A program made the position numbers and the translations under genes. Below are positions 36,617 to 44,790 of a DNA stretch of 64,000 bases, piece after piece (the first letter of the stretch is position 1; each line of letters starts with the position of its first letter). Under the pieces are notes generated by a model. That model made no database searches and had not been told where the DNA came from. It saw only the letters and a program-made list of their open reading frames with translations. Source of the stretch: Mycobacterium sp. PO1 (lineage in GTDB: Bacteria > Actinomycetota > Actinomycetes > Mycobacteriales > Mycobacteriaceae); contig NZ_BLTG01000009.1 of assembly GCF_017312405.1 (NCBI RefSeq), positions 103,968 to 167,967 of the forward strand. The letters run 5' to 3'.

Positions 36617-37216
36617 ATGGTCAGCCGGCGCGGTCGCCCCCGCAGCTCCGCCGTCCGCGAGAAAGTGGTGCGCGCGGCGGCCGACCTCGCGCTCGACGGG
36701 GGTCCGGGAGCGGCGACGGTGGACGCCATCGCCAAACGCGCCGAGGTGAGTCGCACAACCATCTACAAGTGGTGGCCGTCCGCTTCGGCGATCGTGCTGG
36801 AAGGGCTGCTGGACTCGGTGCGGGACACGATCGTGCGTCCGCCCGGCAGCACGACGGTGCAGGCGTTGGAGCATCACGTCGGCGCGCTGTTCGGCCTTGT
36901 CGCCGATCCCGCGGTGGGGCCGCTGCTGCGTAACGTCATCGCCGCCTCGGTATCCGACCCGGCGATCGAGCGCGCCCTGATGGATCAGTGGATCACCCCG
37001 CGTCGCGCGGCGGTCGCCGTGACGCTGCGCGACGCCGTGGCGGCCGGGGAACTGCCCGCCCGTACCGACGTCGAGGTCGCGGTCGACGCCCTGGTGTCGC
37101 CGCCGTACTACCGGCTGATGCTGGGGATGGCGCCGCTGGACGACGCCGGAGTGGCTGCCCTGGTGAACACCGTGTGGTGTGGATGCCGAGCCACTCGGAA
37201 GGTTAGCGGCCCGTAG
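36617..37216 (+). CDS. TetR-family regulator of the MFS transporter
   Basis: 199 residues. HTH: RGRPRSSAVREKVVRAAADLALDGGPGAATVDAIAKRAEVSRTTIYKWWPSASAIV, with the AcrR-type KWWPS recognition end. The C-terminal domain TetR_C is typical (PRRAAVAVTLRDAVAAGELPARTDVEVAVDAL). It starts four bases after the transporter stop. It probably binds the palindrome at 35360-35380 and regulates its own operon. Confidence 0.86.
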   Translation: MVSRRGRPRSSAVREKVVRAAADLALDGGPGAATVDAIAKRAEVSRTTIYKWWPSASAIVLEGLLDSVRDTIVRPPGSTTVQALEHHVGALFGLVADPAVGPLLRNVIAASVSDPAIERALMDQWITPRRAAVAVTLRDAVAAGELPARTDVEVAVDALVSPPYYRLMLGMAPLDDAGVAALVNTVWCGCRATRKVSGP

Positions 37217-37335
37217 GCCCTGCGAGCCGCCCTTGGTGGTGCCCGGCGTCGGCGTTGAGTTCCAAGCGGGGGCGCCGTTCGCGAAGGGAACGGTCGCTGT
37301 CGCAGGAACTCCTCTTGGTAGTACGTGTCGAGACA

Positions 37336-37423
37336 AAACGTATGATGGCTGGTCCTGGAGCCGCGATATTTCGGGCGATTACCCACTGGATATTGACCGC
37401 AGCGTCCGTGTGGTCATACGTTT
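37336..37423. promoter_or_regulatory. Widely spaced 10-bp inverted repeat upstream of the P450 gene
   Basis: AAACGTATGA at 37336-37345 and TCATACGTTT at 37414-37423 are perfect reverse complements 68 bp apart. TATAAG at 37439-37444 is a possible -10 element 15 bp further. The arms could be two operator half-regions bound by the TetR protein encoded at 38712. The rest of 37217-37465 shows no gene. Confidence 0.5.
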
Positions 37424-37465
37424 CTTGCGTAACTGTCTTATAAGCTCAGTGGAAGTGAGGCCAGG

Positions 37466-38719
37466 ATGGCCGCGCACAGCACCGCACCCAACGTCTTTGA
37501 AGCTGGCCTGCCCACCCTCGACTACAGCCTGGCTGCCACGCCACACGACGTGGTCGATGCTGCCCGGCAGGCGCAATCGCTGGCGCCTGTCGCCATTGGT
37601 CCCCTTGGTCCGGAAATCCTGTCTTACCACCTGGTTCGCGAGATACTGCGAGACCACAGGTTCAAATTGCCGCCAGGTATCACGCTTGCGGCGCAAGGCG
37701 TCACGTCGGGACCGCTGTACGACAAGATGGCCAACAGCCTCTTGGGACTCGATGGGCCACCGCACGTCCGGTTGCGCAAACTGGTCTCCAAGGCGTTCAC
37801 GCCACGTGCAACATCACGTCTGGATGAGACGATCCGCGCCGTGGTGAATACGCTGATCGATCGGGTGGAAGACGCAGGACGGTGCGACGTCGTCACCGAT
37901 ATCGCTCGCCCCTACCCCACGCCGGTGATGTGCGCGCTCCTCGGTGCGCCTCCCGAGGACTGGCAACTGTTCGCCGACTGGACAGAAGAGATATTCAAGG
38001 CGCTGAACTTTCAGCCGGATGTCACCTTCGACGAAGCGGCAATCATGGGCGCGTGGCGCGAACTCGATGCGTATGTCGATGACATGGTCGCGGCCCGCCG
38101 AACCAATCTGACCGACGATCTGCTCTCCGAGCTCATCCGCGCGGAAAGCGAAGGTGACCGTCTTGATCTCGACGAACTCCGGATGTTGGTGGCCGGCTTC
38201 TTGATGGCCGGGACTGATACGACCCGAAACCAACTGGCGGCATCAGTGCAGGTTCTCTGCGAGCATCCAGATCAGTGGCAGAAGCTGCGCGAGCACCCGG
38301 AACTTGCCATGCACGCTGTCGAAGAGACCATGCGACATTCACCAGCAGTGTGTATCGCGCCACGCGCCGCGGTCGAGGATGTCGAGTTCGGCGGCTACCT
38401 GTTCCCGGCGGGGACCTTTGTCCTTGCGAACACCTTCGCCGCCAACCGCGATCCGGCGATCTATGCCGATGCGGATCGCTTCGACATTTCGCGCAAGGAC
38501 GTTCCGGCAATCATGACCTTCGGCGGAGGCGCGCACTACTGCCTCGGGGCGAACCTCGCGCGCCGTGAATTGGCCGAAGCGCTCGTCGTCCTGACTCGGC
38601 GCCTTTCCGTCGCCCATCGCATCGGTCCCGCACCGTGGAAGTCCCTGCTGGGCATGACCGGTCCAACGACACTTCCGATCGAATTCACCAGCGAACAGCT
38701 GGTAGGTGCTGATGCGTAG
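37466..38719 (+). CDS. Cytochrome P450 of unassigned family
   Basis: 417 residues from ATG 37466. I-helix GFLMAGTDTTRNQ, ExxR in EETMRHSP, heme loop FGGGAHYCLG with Cys359. It is a soluble bacterial P450. It is not CYP125 or CYP142 by the residues around the heme and I cannot name its family. The coding sequence is visibly less GC-rich than neighbouring genes. It overlaps a TetR gene at its 3' end. This pair looks like an acquired catabolic or detoxification cassette. Confidence 0.85.
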   Translation: MAAHSTAPNVFEAGLPTLDYSLAATPHDVVDAARQAQSLAPVAIGPLGPEILSYHLVREILRDHRFKLPPGITLAAQGVTSGPLYDKMANSLLGLDGPPHVRLRKLVSKAFTPRATSRLDETIRAVVNTLIDRVEDAGRCDVVTDIARPYPTPVMCALLGAPPEDWQLFADWTEEIFKALNFQPDVTFDEAAIMGAWRELDAYVDDMVAARRTNLTDDLLSELIRAESEGDRLDLDELRMLVAGFLMAGTDTTRNQLAASVQVLCEHPDQWQKLREHPELAMHAVEETMRHSPAVCIAPRAAVEDVEFGGYLFPAGTFVLANTFAANRDPAIYADADRFDISRKDVPAIMTFGGGAHYCLGANLARRELAEALVVLTRRLSVAHRIGPAPWKSLLGMTGPTTLPIEFTSEQLVGADA

Positions 38720-39329
38720 TCGTGGGTGGGCGGGCGCCACCCCGTCATCGGATGAGGAGGCCATCTCGCGAATTCTGAATGCGGTGGACGACGAGGTCGC
38801 CCAGCACGGGTCGGCCATACGCCTTGCCGACGTCGCCCGCAGGCTCGGTGTCACCCGTCAGACGGTGTACCGCTACTTTCCGAATGCTGACGCACTACTC
38901 ATCGCCAGCGCGATGCGTGCGGTCAACGGGTTCATCGACCAAGTGATCGAACGCGCCCACGGCCTCAACGACCCGGTCGCTGCGATTGTCGAGAGCGTGT
39001 CGTTCGGCGTCGAAAATCTCGCCGGCGACCCACAGCTGGAAGCTCTCCTGGCGCGACAACCGGGGGGCGAAGCCGCCGTCTCGCTCACCTCTGACACCGC
39101 GATGGCGTTCTGCTTGTCGGTATTCCGCCGTCTTGACGTCGATTGGACACTTCACGGGTTTGACGACGCTGCGCTGGATGAACTTGCCGAGATGACCCTA
39201 CGTACAGCTCAGTCCCTTCTCACTGATCCCGGACAGTCACAGCGCGACGGCATCGCACTACGCCGCTTCGTTAGACGATGGCTCGGACCCGCGATCCTCT
39301 ATCCACGGCTGACGTCGCTGTCGCGATGA
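38712..39329 (+). CDS. TetR-family regulator paired with the P450
   Basis: 205 residues from ATG 38712, overlapping the P450 stop; GTG 38706 is an alternative. HTH region: ISRILNAVDDEVAQHGSAIRLADVARRLGVTRQTVYRYFPNADALL. The effector domain is helical with no recognisable ligand signature. Probably regulates the P450 gene through the inverted repeat upstream of it. The 167 bp after this gene (39330-39496) show no feature that I can support. Confidence 0.84.
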   Translation: MRSRGWAGATPSSDEEAISRILNAVDDEVAQHGSAIRLADVARRLGVTRQTVYRYFPNADALLIASAMRAVNGFIDQVIERAHGLNDPVAAIVESVSFGVENLAGDPQLEALLARQPGGEAAVSLTSDTAMAFCLSVFRRLDVDWTLHGFDDAALDELAEMTLRTAQSLLTDPGQSQRDGIALRRFVRRWLGPAILYPRLTSLSR

Positions 39330-39496
39330 GGTCCTCTCGCCGGACGACCGGATGAGAATCGCCGGGGTGAGAATGCTGTCGAGCTGGCACCGGGCGACAT
39401 GTCCTCGACCGACGCCTACAGCCCATCGGATGGCAACGGGAAGCTCGACATCCGTCAAGCTCGGGCACAACACCCGAAACCATTGTCAGACGAGCT

Positions 39497-40387
39497 CTAC
39501 TTGTCCTGCCAGCCTGAGTGGATGTAGGTGTCGGCGAAGCGCTTCAGCGAGTCCTTCTTCTTCTCGATCGGCGCGTCGAAGCCCAATCCGTCGAACACCC
39601 AGGGGATCACGATGTTGTCGGTGACCCCGGCCTCGGCGAGCTCACGATGACCGTCCACGCCGAATTTGTCGATACACACCGCCTGGAACTCGAATGGTTC
39701 GTCAGCGCGGCCGTATTCGGCACGTAATGCGTTGAGCTTGCCGATGGTCTCGGCCAGCTGGTCACCCGTCATCATCGCGCTGGTCCAGCCGTCACCCACC
39801 CGGGCGGCCCGCTTGAGCGCCACCTCGGTGTGTCCGCCGACGTAGAACGGCACCGGCTTGCTGGGTGCCGGACTCATCTGCAGGCGGTCGAAGTCGTAGA
39901 ACTGACCGTGGAACTCGACCATGCCGCCGGCCAGCACCAACTTGATGACCTCGATCATCTCGTCGACCCGTTTGCCGCGCTTGGCGTAGGGCACCCCGCA
40001 CCATTCGAACTCCTCAGGTGCCCAACCGATTCCGACGCCGAAGCCGAACCGGTTGTTCGTCAGGTTGGCCACCGAGCCGACCTGACGTGCCAGCAGCAAC
40101 GGGTTGCGCGAGCCGAGCTTCATCACGTTGGTGTAGAAGCGCAGCGTGGAGGTCACCGCGCCCATGGCACCCGCGGCGATCAGCGGGTCGACCCAGGGGG
40201 TGTCCTCGTTCCACATCCGCGACCCGTCGGGTGTGTACGGGTAATCGGCCGCCTGCTTTTCCATGTAGAACAGCGAGTCGGGAAGCGCGATCGAATCGAA
40301 GCCGACTTCCTCGGCGGTGCGCGCGATCTCGACGAGCTGGTCGACCGGGCCCATGGCGACGCTGCAGGTGTACTGCATCCGGCTCAT
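39497..40387 (-). CDS. LLM-class F420-dependent oxidoreductase
   Basis: 296 residues from ATG 40387 overlapping the ltp3 stop (ATGA). Bacterial luciferase-like TIM barrel: VGFDSIALPDSLF, LRFYTNVMKLGSRNPLLLARQVGSVANLTNNRFGFGVGIGWAPEEFEW, PVPFYVGGHTEVALKRAARVGDGW. These blocks match F420-dependent enzymes of the TIGR03619/MsnO8 type. It is the last gene of the DUF35-ltp4-ltp3 operon, so it probably acts on the same CoA-linked steroid. It is distinct from the LLM gene at 43716. Confidence 0.86.
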   Translation of the reverse strand: MSRMQYTCSVAMGPVDQLVEIARTAEEVGFDSIALPDSLFYMEKQAADYPYTPDGSRMWNEDTPWVDPLIAAGAMGAVTSTLRFYTNVMKLGSRNPLLLARQVGSVANLTNNRFGFGVGIGWAPEEFEWCGVPYAKRGKRVDEMIEVIKLVLAGGMVEFHGQFYDFDRLQMSPAPSKPVPFYVGGHTEVALKRAARVGDGWTSAMMTGDQLAETIGKLNALRAEYGRADEPFEFQAVCIDKFGVDGHRELAEAGVTDNIVIPWVFDGLGFDAPIEKKKDSLKRFADTYIHSGWQDK

Positions 40388-41580
40388 GAGGCGGAGGAGG
40401 CCGGTTTCTCGCTGCCGACAACCCACATCGAGTAGTACTGGGCGCCACCGCCGTAGGCGTGTCCGAGCGCCTTCTTGGCGCCGGGAACCTGGTGATCGCC
40501 GGCCTTGTTCATCACCTGGATGGCCGACTCGGCGAAGCGGATCATGCCCGACGCGCCGATCGGATTGGACGACAGCACCCCGCCGGACGGGTTGAACGGG
40601 ATGCGCCCGCCGATGGCGGTCTCGCCGGCTTCGGTGAGCTTCCAGCCCTCGCCCTCGGCGGCGAAGCCCAGGCTCTCCAGCCACATCGGCTCGTACCAGG
40701 AGAACGGCACGTACACCTCGCCGACATCGATCTCGTCGATGGGGCTGGTGATGCCGGCCGCCTTCCACAGCGCCGCGGCAGCGTCGCGGCTGGCCTGCGG
40801 GTTCACCTGGTCGCGCCCCGCGTACGCGAGAGGTTCGGTGCGCAGCGCGGTCGCGTGGATCCATGCCACCGGGTGACCCTCGGCGACGCGCGCGTCGGCG
40901 GTGGCTTCGTCACCGATCACCAACGCGGCCGCGCCGTCGGAGGACGGGCAGGTCTCGTCGTATCGGATCGGATCCCACAGCATCGGCGACTCGAGCACCT
41001 TCTCCAGCGTGATGTCGGGCTGATGAAGATGTGCCAGTGGGTTTTTCGCGCCGTTGAGGCGATCCTTGACCGCGACCATGGCGCCGATATGCGTCGGCGC
41101 TCCGGAGCGGCGGATGTAGGCGCGGATGTGCGGGGCGAAGTAACCGCCGGCGCCGGCGCCCACCGGCTTGGTGAACGGCACCGGGATGCTCAGCGCCCAC
41201 ATGGCGTTGGACTCCGACTGCTTCTCCCAGGCCATGGTCAGCACGCGCCGGTACTTACCCGACTGCACCAGGCTTGCGGCCACGATGGCGGTCGAGCCGC
41301 CCACCGAGCCCGCGGTGTGCACGCGGATCAGCGGTTTGTTCGTCGCGCCGGTGGCGTCGGCCATGAACAGCTCCGGCATCATGACGCCCTCGAAGAAGTC
41401 CGGCGCCTTGCCCACCACGACGGCATCGATGTCGTCCATCGTGCAATCGGAGTCGGCCAGAGCCTTGTCGATGGCCTCGCGCACCAGGCCGTTCATCGAC
41501 ACGTCCTTGCGTTTGGCGACGTACTTCGTCTGCCCGGTGCCCAGGACGGCGGCGAGATTCTTCTTTGCTCCGTCAGCCAT
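40384..41580 (-). CDS. ltp3: Ltp3, thiolase-like protein (Rv3523)
   Basis: 398 residues. Thiolase fold of the SCP-x/lipid-transfer group. The N-terminal active-site loop reads IRVHTAGSVGGSTAIVAASL, without the nucleophilic Cys of true thiolases. The C-terminus has FNPSGGVLSSNPIGASGMIRF and HAYGGGAQYYSM. Lack of the Cys, as in Ltp2, suggests a carbon-carbon lyase or aldolase rather than a thiolase. It starts three bases before the ltp4 stop in the direction of transcription and is coupled to ltp4 and to the DUF35 gene. Confidence 0.88.
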   Translation of the reverse strand: MADGAKKNLAAVLGTGQTKYVAKRKDVSMNGLVREAIDKALADSDCTMDDIDAVVVGKAPDFFEGVMMPELFMADATGATNKPLIRVHTAGSVGGSTAIVAASLVQSGKYRRVLTMAWEKQSESNAMWALSIPVPFTKPVGAGAGGYFAPHIRAYIRRSGAPTHIGAMVAVKDRLNGAKNPLAHLHQPDITLEKVLESPMLWDPIRYDETCPSSDGAAALVIGDEATADARVAEGHPVAWIHATALRTEPLAYAGRDQVNPQASRDAAAALWKAAGITSPIDEIDVGEVYVPFSWYEPMWLESLGFAAEGEGWKLTEAGETAIGGRIPFNPSGGVLSSNPIGASGMIRFAESAIQVMNKAGDHQVPGAKKALGHAYGGGAQYYSMWVVGSEKPASSAS

Positions 41581-41583
41581 GTC

Positions 41584-42642
41584 TCAACGCCCTTCCAAAA
41601 CCGCGACCAGATTCTGCTGCAGCGCAGGCCCACTCGTTGCGTGGGCGAGTACCCGGGATGCCTCGCCGGCGAAGACGTGGCGGGCGGCGAAACCGATGCG
41701 CTCGAGGCCCGCCGAGAACATCGGGTTGGCGGCGAGCGCGCCACCGGACGGGTTGATCTTCGTGCTGTCGGACAGTCCGATCGCCTCGGTCAGGATGAGC
41801 TGCTGATGGCTGAACGGAGCGTAGATCTCGGCGAGCTCGATGGAGGAGGCGTCACCGTTGGTGGCCGCCGCCGCCGATGCGGCCGTCGACGGCGACGTGG
41901 TCAGCTCCCGGGCGCCGAGTACCGGCGTTTCGATGCGGTGCTCGATGCCCGAGATCCACGCCGGGCGCTCGCGCAACTCACGGGCCCGGTCGTCGGCGGC
42001 GAGCACGATCGCCGACGCGCCGTCGGTGATCGGTGCGATGTCGTGGCGACGCAGCGGATCGGCGAAGAACGGCTGGGCGAGCAACTCCTCGACGGTTCCG
42101 CCCGATTCGAGTCGGTCCACCCGCGGGCCGGCGGCCTGGGCGTCCAGGGCGACCTGGGCCATCTGCTCTTCGGTCCATGTGCCGGCGTCGAGGCCCATGC
42201 GCGCCTGCAGCCCGGCCATGCTCACCGAGTCGGGCCACAGCGGCGCGACGGTGTACGGGTCGGTCTGCAGCGCCAGCACCCGCCGCAACGTCCCGGCCGA
42301 AGACTTGCCGAAGCCGTAGACCAGCGCGGTGTCGACCTCCCCGGTGAGGATCTTGATGTAGGCCTCGTAGAGCGCCCAGGCCGCGTCCATCTCGACATGC
42401 GACTCGTTGATCGGCGGCACCGCGCCGATGGAGTCGATCGCTGAGATGAACGAAAACGCCCGTCCGGCAAGGTAGTCCGACGATCCGGAACACCAGAATC
42501 CGATGTCGGCCTTGGTGATGCCGAGGTCGTCGTAGATCTCGGCGAAGCACGGCATCAACATTTCGACACCGTTGGTGGTCCCGTCGGTGCGACGCACGTG
42601 CGGTGCGTGCGAGAACCCGACGACGGCAACTTCTCTGCTCAC
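41584..42642 (-). CDS. ltp4: Ltp4, thiolase-like protein (Rv3522)
   Basis: 352 residues from GTG 42642; the longer open frame upstream is a shadow of the DUF35 gene. Thiolase fold with VAVVGFSHAPHVR at the N-terminus and INPSGGALAANPMFSAGLERIGFAA near the C-terminus. The loop that normally carries the nucleophilic Cys reads INESHVEMDAAWALYEA, so that Cys is missing. Ltp3 and Ltp4 probably form a heteromer in which each contributes part of the site. It is second in the KstR-controlled operon after the DUF35 gene. Confidence 0.87.
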   Translation of the reverse strand: MSREVAVVGFSHAPHVRRTDGTTNGVEMLMPCFAEIYDDLGITKADIGFWCSGSSDYLAGRAFSFISAIDSIGAVPPINESHVEMDAAWALYEAYIKILTGEVDTALVYGFGKSSAGTLRRVLALQTDPYTVAPLWPDSVSMAGLQARMGLDAGTWTEEQMAQVALDAQAAGPRVDRLESGGTVEELLAQPFFADPLRRHDIAPITDGASAIVLAADDRARELRERPAWISGIEHRIETPVLGARELTTSPSTAASAAAATNGDASSIELAEIYAPFSHQQLILTEAIGLSDSTKINPSGGALAANPMFSAGLERIGFAARHVFAGEASRVLAHATSGPALQQNLVAVLEGR

Positions 42643-42652
42643 GAAAGTCCCT

Positions 42653-43645
42653 TTACAGGTGATGCTTGTAGGTGTCGTAGTCGGCGTCGGGTTCGCCCGT
42701 CGGCCGGAAGTACTCGATGTTGTCGATGCCCAGGCCCCATTCCTCGCGGGGCTTCCAGACCGCCTGCACCCGCATCCCCATCCGCACCTGGTCGGCCTCG
42801 ATGTCGGCGACGAGGTGCAGCACCGGGATGTCGGCGCCGTCGAGCAGCACGTAGGCCGCCACGTAGGGCGGCTTGATCCGCTGCCCGGCGAACGGGATGT
42901 TGATGATCGCGAACGTCGTGACCGTGCCGGTGTCGGCCAGTTCGATGTACTGGTCGAGCGGCTGGCCGGTAGCCGGGTTGGCCTCTTTGGGCGGGAAGTA
43001 CACCTTGCCGTCCGCGCCGGTGCGGGCCCCCAGCAGCTTGCCCTGTTCCAGCGCTCGCAGGAACGCGCTCTCAGGCTGGGATGCGGTGTGCTGGATCTCG
43101 ATCCAACTGGGCACAACGAGCATCGTCACCGGGTCCAGCCCCTCCGGCGGCTCCGGCACGTCTTCGGCGGTGTCGCCGAGCGAGAAGTAGGCGATGTCGG
43201 TGATCGCGCCGGCCGGCTCGTCGACCCAGTGGACATGCACCCGGGCTCCGGTGCTGATCGCGTCGGGTCCCTCGGCCTCGACGGCGTGCAGCATCGGGGT
43301 GTCGGCGCCGTCGAGGCGGATCAGCGCCCACGCAAACGGCCGATCCAGCGGTTGCCCCTCCAACGGGTGGGACTGCCACGTCCACGACACGACGGTGCCC
43401 ACGCTGGCCACGGGCACGACCTCGGTCAACGCCTCGTAGGTGACGGGGTCATACTCAGCGGGCGGAACCAACACGCGTCCGTCCGAACCGCGCACCCCGA
43501 CGATGCGCCGCTCGCGTAGCGCGGTGAAGAACTGACCGAGGAGTGGTCCGACTGAACGGGTGTAGTCGAATGCCAGCTTCAGAGGAGCGGAAAGTGGCGG
43601 TTCATGCGGATCGATCTGCACCGGGCTGCTTTGGCTGGTGGTCAC
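42653..43645 (-). CDS. Tandem DUF35 OB-fold protein (Rv3521-like)
   Basis: 330 residues from GTG 43645, ten bases from the KstR operator. It holds two DUF35 units, each beginning with a degenerate rubredoxin-like knuckle (GVRGSDGRVLVPPAEYDP about residue 65, GARTGADGKVYFPPKEANP about 210) without cysteines. Each continues into an OB-fold (GTVVSWTW...FAWALIRLDGADTPMLH; GTVTTFAIINIPF...VAAYVLLDGADIPVLH). DUF35 partners stabilise thiolase-fold enzymes, as ChsH2 does for Ltp2. It likely binds Ltp3 and Ltp4, one per unit. Confidence 0.85.
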   Translation of the reverse strand: MTTSQSSPVQIDPHEPPLSAPLKLAFDYTRSVGPLLGQFFTALRERRIVGVRGSDGRVLVPPAEYDPVTYEALTEVVPVASVGTVVSWTWQSHPLEGQPLDRPFAWALIRLDGADTPMLHAVEAEGPDAISTGARVHVHWVDEPAGAITDIAYFSLGDTAEDVPEPPEGLDPVTMLVVPSWIEIQHTASQPESAFLRALEQGKLLGARTGADGKVYFPPKEANPATGQPLDQYIELADTGTVTTFAIINIPFAGQRIKPPYVAAYVLLDGADIPVLHLVADIEADQVRMGMRVQAVWKPREEWGLGIDNIEYFRPTGEPDADYDTYKHHL

Positions 43646-43654
43646 AGCATCGAG

Positions 43655-43668
43655 TAGAACAGGTTCTA
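43655..43668. promoter_or_regulatory. KstR operator between the DUF35 gene and the LLM gene
   Basis: TAGAACAGGTTCTA matches TnnAACnnGTTnnA with an AG centre. It lies nine bases before the GTG at 43645 and 47 bp before the ATG at 43716, so it can control both directions. Confidence 0.87.
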
Positions 43669-43715
43669 AGAATGGTTTCAAGGGACGGCTGTGGCTTCCC
43701 GGAAAGGCGGATCGG

Positions 43716-44747
43716 ATGAAACTGGGTCTGCAACTCGGATATTGGGGTGCGCAACCTCCGACCAACCATGCCGAACTGGTGTCCGTCGCCGAAGAGGTCG
43801 GCTTCGACACCGTGTTCACCGCCGAGGCCTGGGGCTCGGACGCCTACACACCGCTGGCGTGGTGGGGCCGCGAGACGACGCGGATGCGGCTGGGCACGTC
43901 GGTGATCCAGCTGTCGGCGCGCACCCCGACCGCGTGCGCGATGGCGGCGCTGACCCTCGACCACCTCTCCGGCGGCCGCCACATCCTCGGCCTCGGGGTG
44001 TCCGGTCCGCAGGTTGTCGAAGGCTGGTACGGCCAGAAGTTCCCCAAGCCGCTGGCACGGACCCGCGAGTACATCGACATCATCCGGCAGGTGTGGGCCC
44101 GGGAAGCGCCGGTACACAGCGACGGACCGCACTACCCGTTGCCGCTGACCGGGGAGGGGACCACCGGGCTGGGCAAGAACCTCAAGCCGATCACCCACCC
44201 GCTACGTCCCGACATCCCGATCATGCTCGGGGCCGAGGGACCGAAGAACGTCGCACTGGCCGCCGAGATCGCCGACGGCTGGTTGCCGATCTTCTACTCC
44301 CCGCGCATCGCGACCATGTACAACGAGTGGCTCGACGAAGGTTTCGCCCGCCCGGGTGCGCGGCACACCCGCGAGACGTTCGAGATCTGCGCGACCGCGC
44401 AGGTGGTCGTCACCGACGACCGGCCGGCGATCATGGACCTGATGAAGCCGCACCTGGCGCTCTACGTGGGCGGGATGGGCGCCGAGGGCACCAACTTCCA
44501 CGCCGACGTCTACCGGCGGATGGGTTATGCCGATGTCGTCGACGAAGTCACCCGCCTCTTCAGGAGTGACCGCAAGGACGAGGCAGCCAAGGTGATTCCC
44601 GACGAACTCGTCGACGATTCGGCCATTGTGGGCGACCTGGCGTATGTGCAGGAGCAGATCAAGGCGTGGGAGGCCTCCGGGGTGACCATGATGGTGGTGG
44701 GCGCGCGTTCGGCCGAACAGATCCGGGATCTCGCCGCGCTGGTCTAG
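43716..44747 (+). CDS. LLM-class F420-dependent oxidoreductase, Rv3520c-like
   Basis: 343 residues from ATG 43716. It follows Rv3520c nearly throughout: KLGLQLGYWGAQPP, FTAEAWGSDAYTPLAWWG, GTSVIQLSARTPTACAMAALTLDHLSGGR, PIMLGAEGPKNVALAAE and GGMGAE.TNFHADVYRRMGY. TIM-barrel enzyme expected to use F420/F420H2. The natural substrate is unknown, but KstR control places it with steroids. The stop lies inside a short hairpin (44743-44770) that overlaps the next operator. Confidence 0.9.
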   Translation: MKLGLQLGYWGAQPPTNHAELVSVAEEVGFDTVFTAEAWGSDAYTPLAWWGRETTRMRLGTSVIQLSARTPTACAMAALTLDHLSGGRHILGLGVSGPQVVEGWYGQKFPKPLARTREYIDIIRQVWAREAPVHSDGPHYPLPLTGEGTTGLGKNLKPITHPLRPDIPIMLGAEGPKNVALAAEIADGWLPIFYSPRIATMYNEWLDEGFARPGARHTRETFEICATAQVVVTDDRPAIMDLMKPHLALYVGGMGAEGTNFHADVYRRMGYADVVDEVTRLFRSDRKDEAAKVIPDELVDDSAIVGDLAYVQEQIKAWEASGVTMMVVGARSAEQIRDLAALV

Positions 44748-44770
44748 ACACTTCTTGCAGTGTGTCTAGA
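44743..44770 (+). terminator. Possible hairpin terminator after the LLM gene
   Basis: TCTAGACAC (44743-44751) and GTGTCTAGA (44762-44770) form a perfect 9-bp stem with a 10-nt loop. The right arm overlaps the first four bases of the next KstR operator, so it may separate the two transcription units or simply reflect duplicated operator flanks. Confidence 0.45.
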
Positions 44771-44784
44771 ACACGTTCTAGATT
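44767..44784 (+). promoter_or_regulatory. Perfect KstR operator fused to the -10 element of the Rv3519-like gene
   Basis: TAGAACACGTTCTA at 44767-44780. Its final TA begins TAGATT (44779-44784), and the GTG at 44791 starts seven bases after the hexamer. This predicts a leaderless mRNA repressed by direct occlusion. Confidence 0.88.
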
Positions 44785-44790
44785 GACGGT

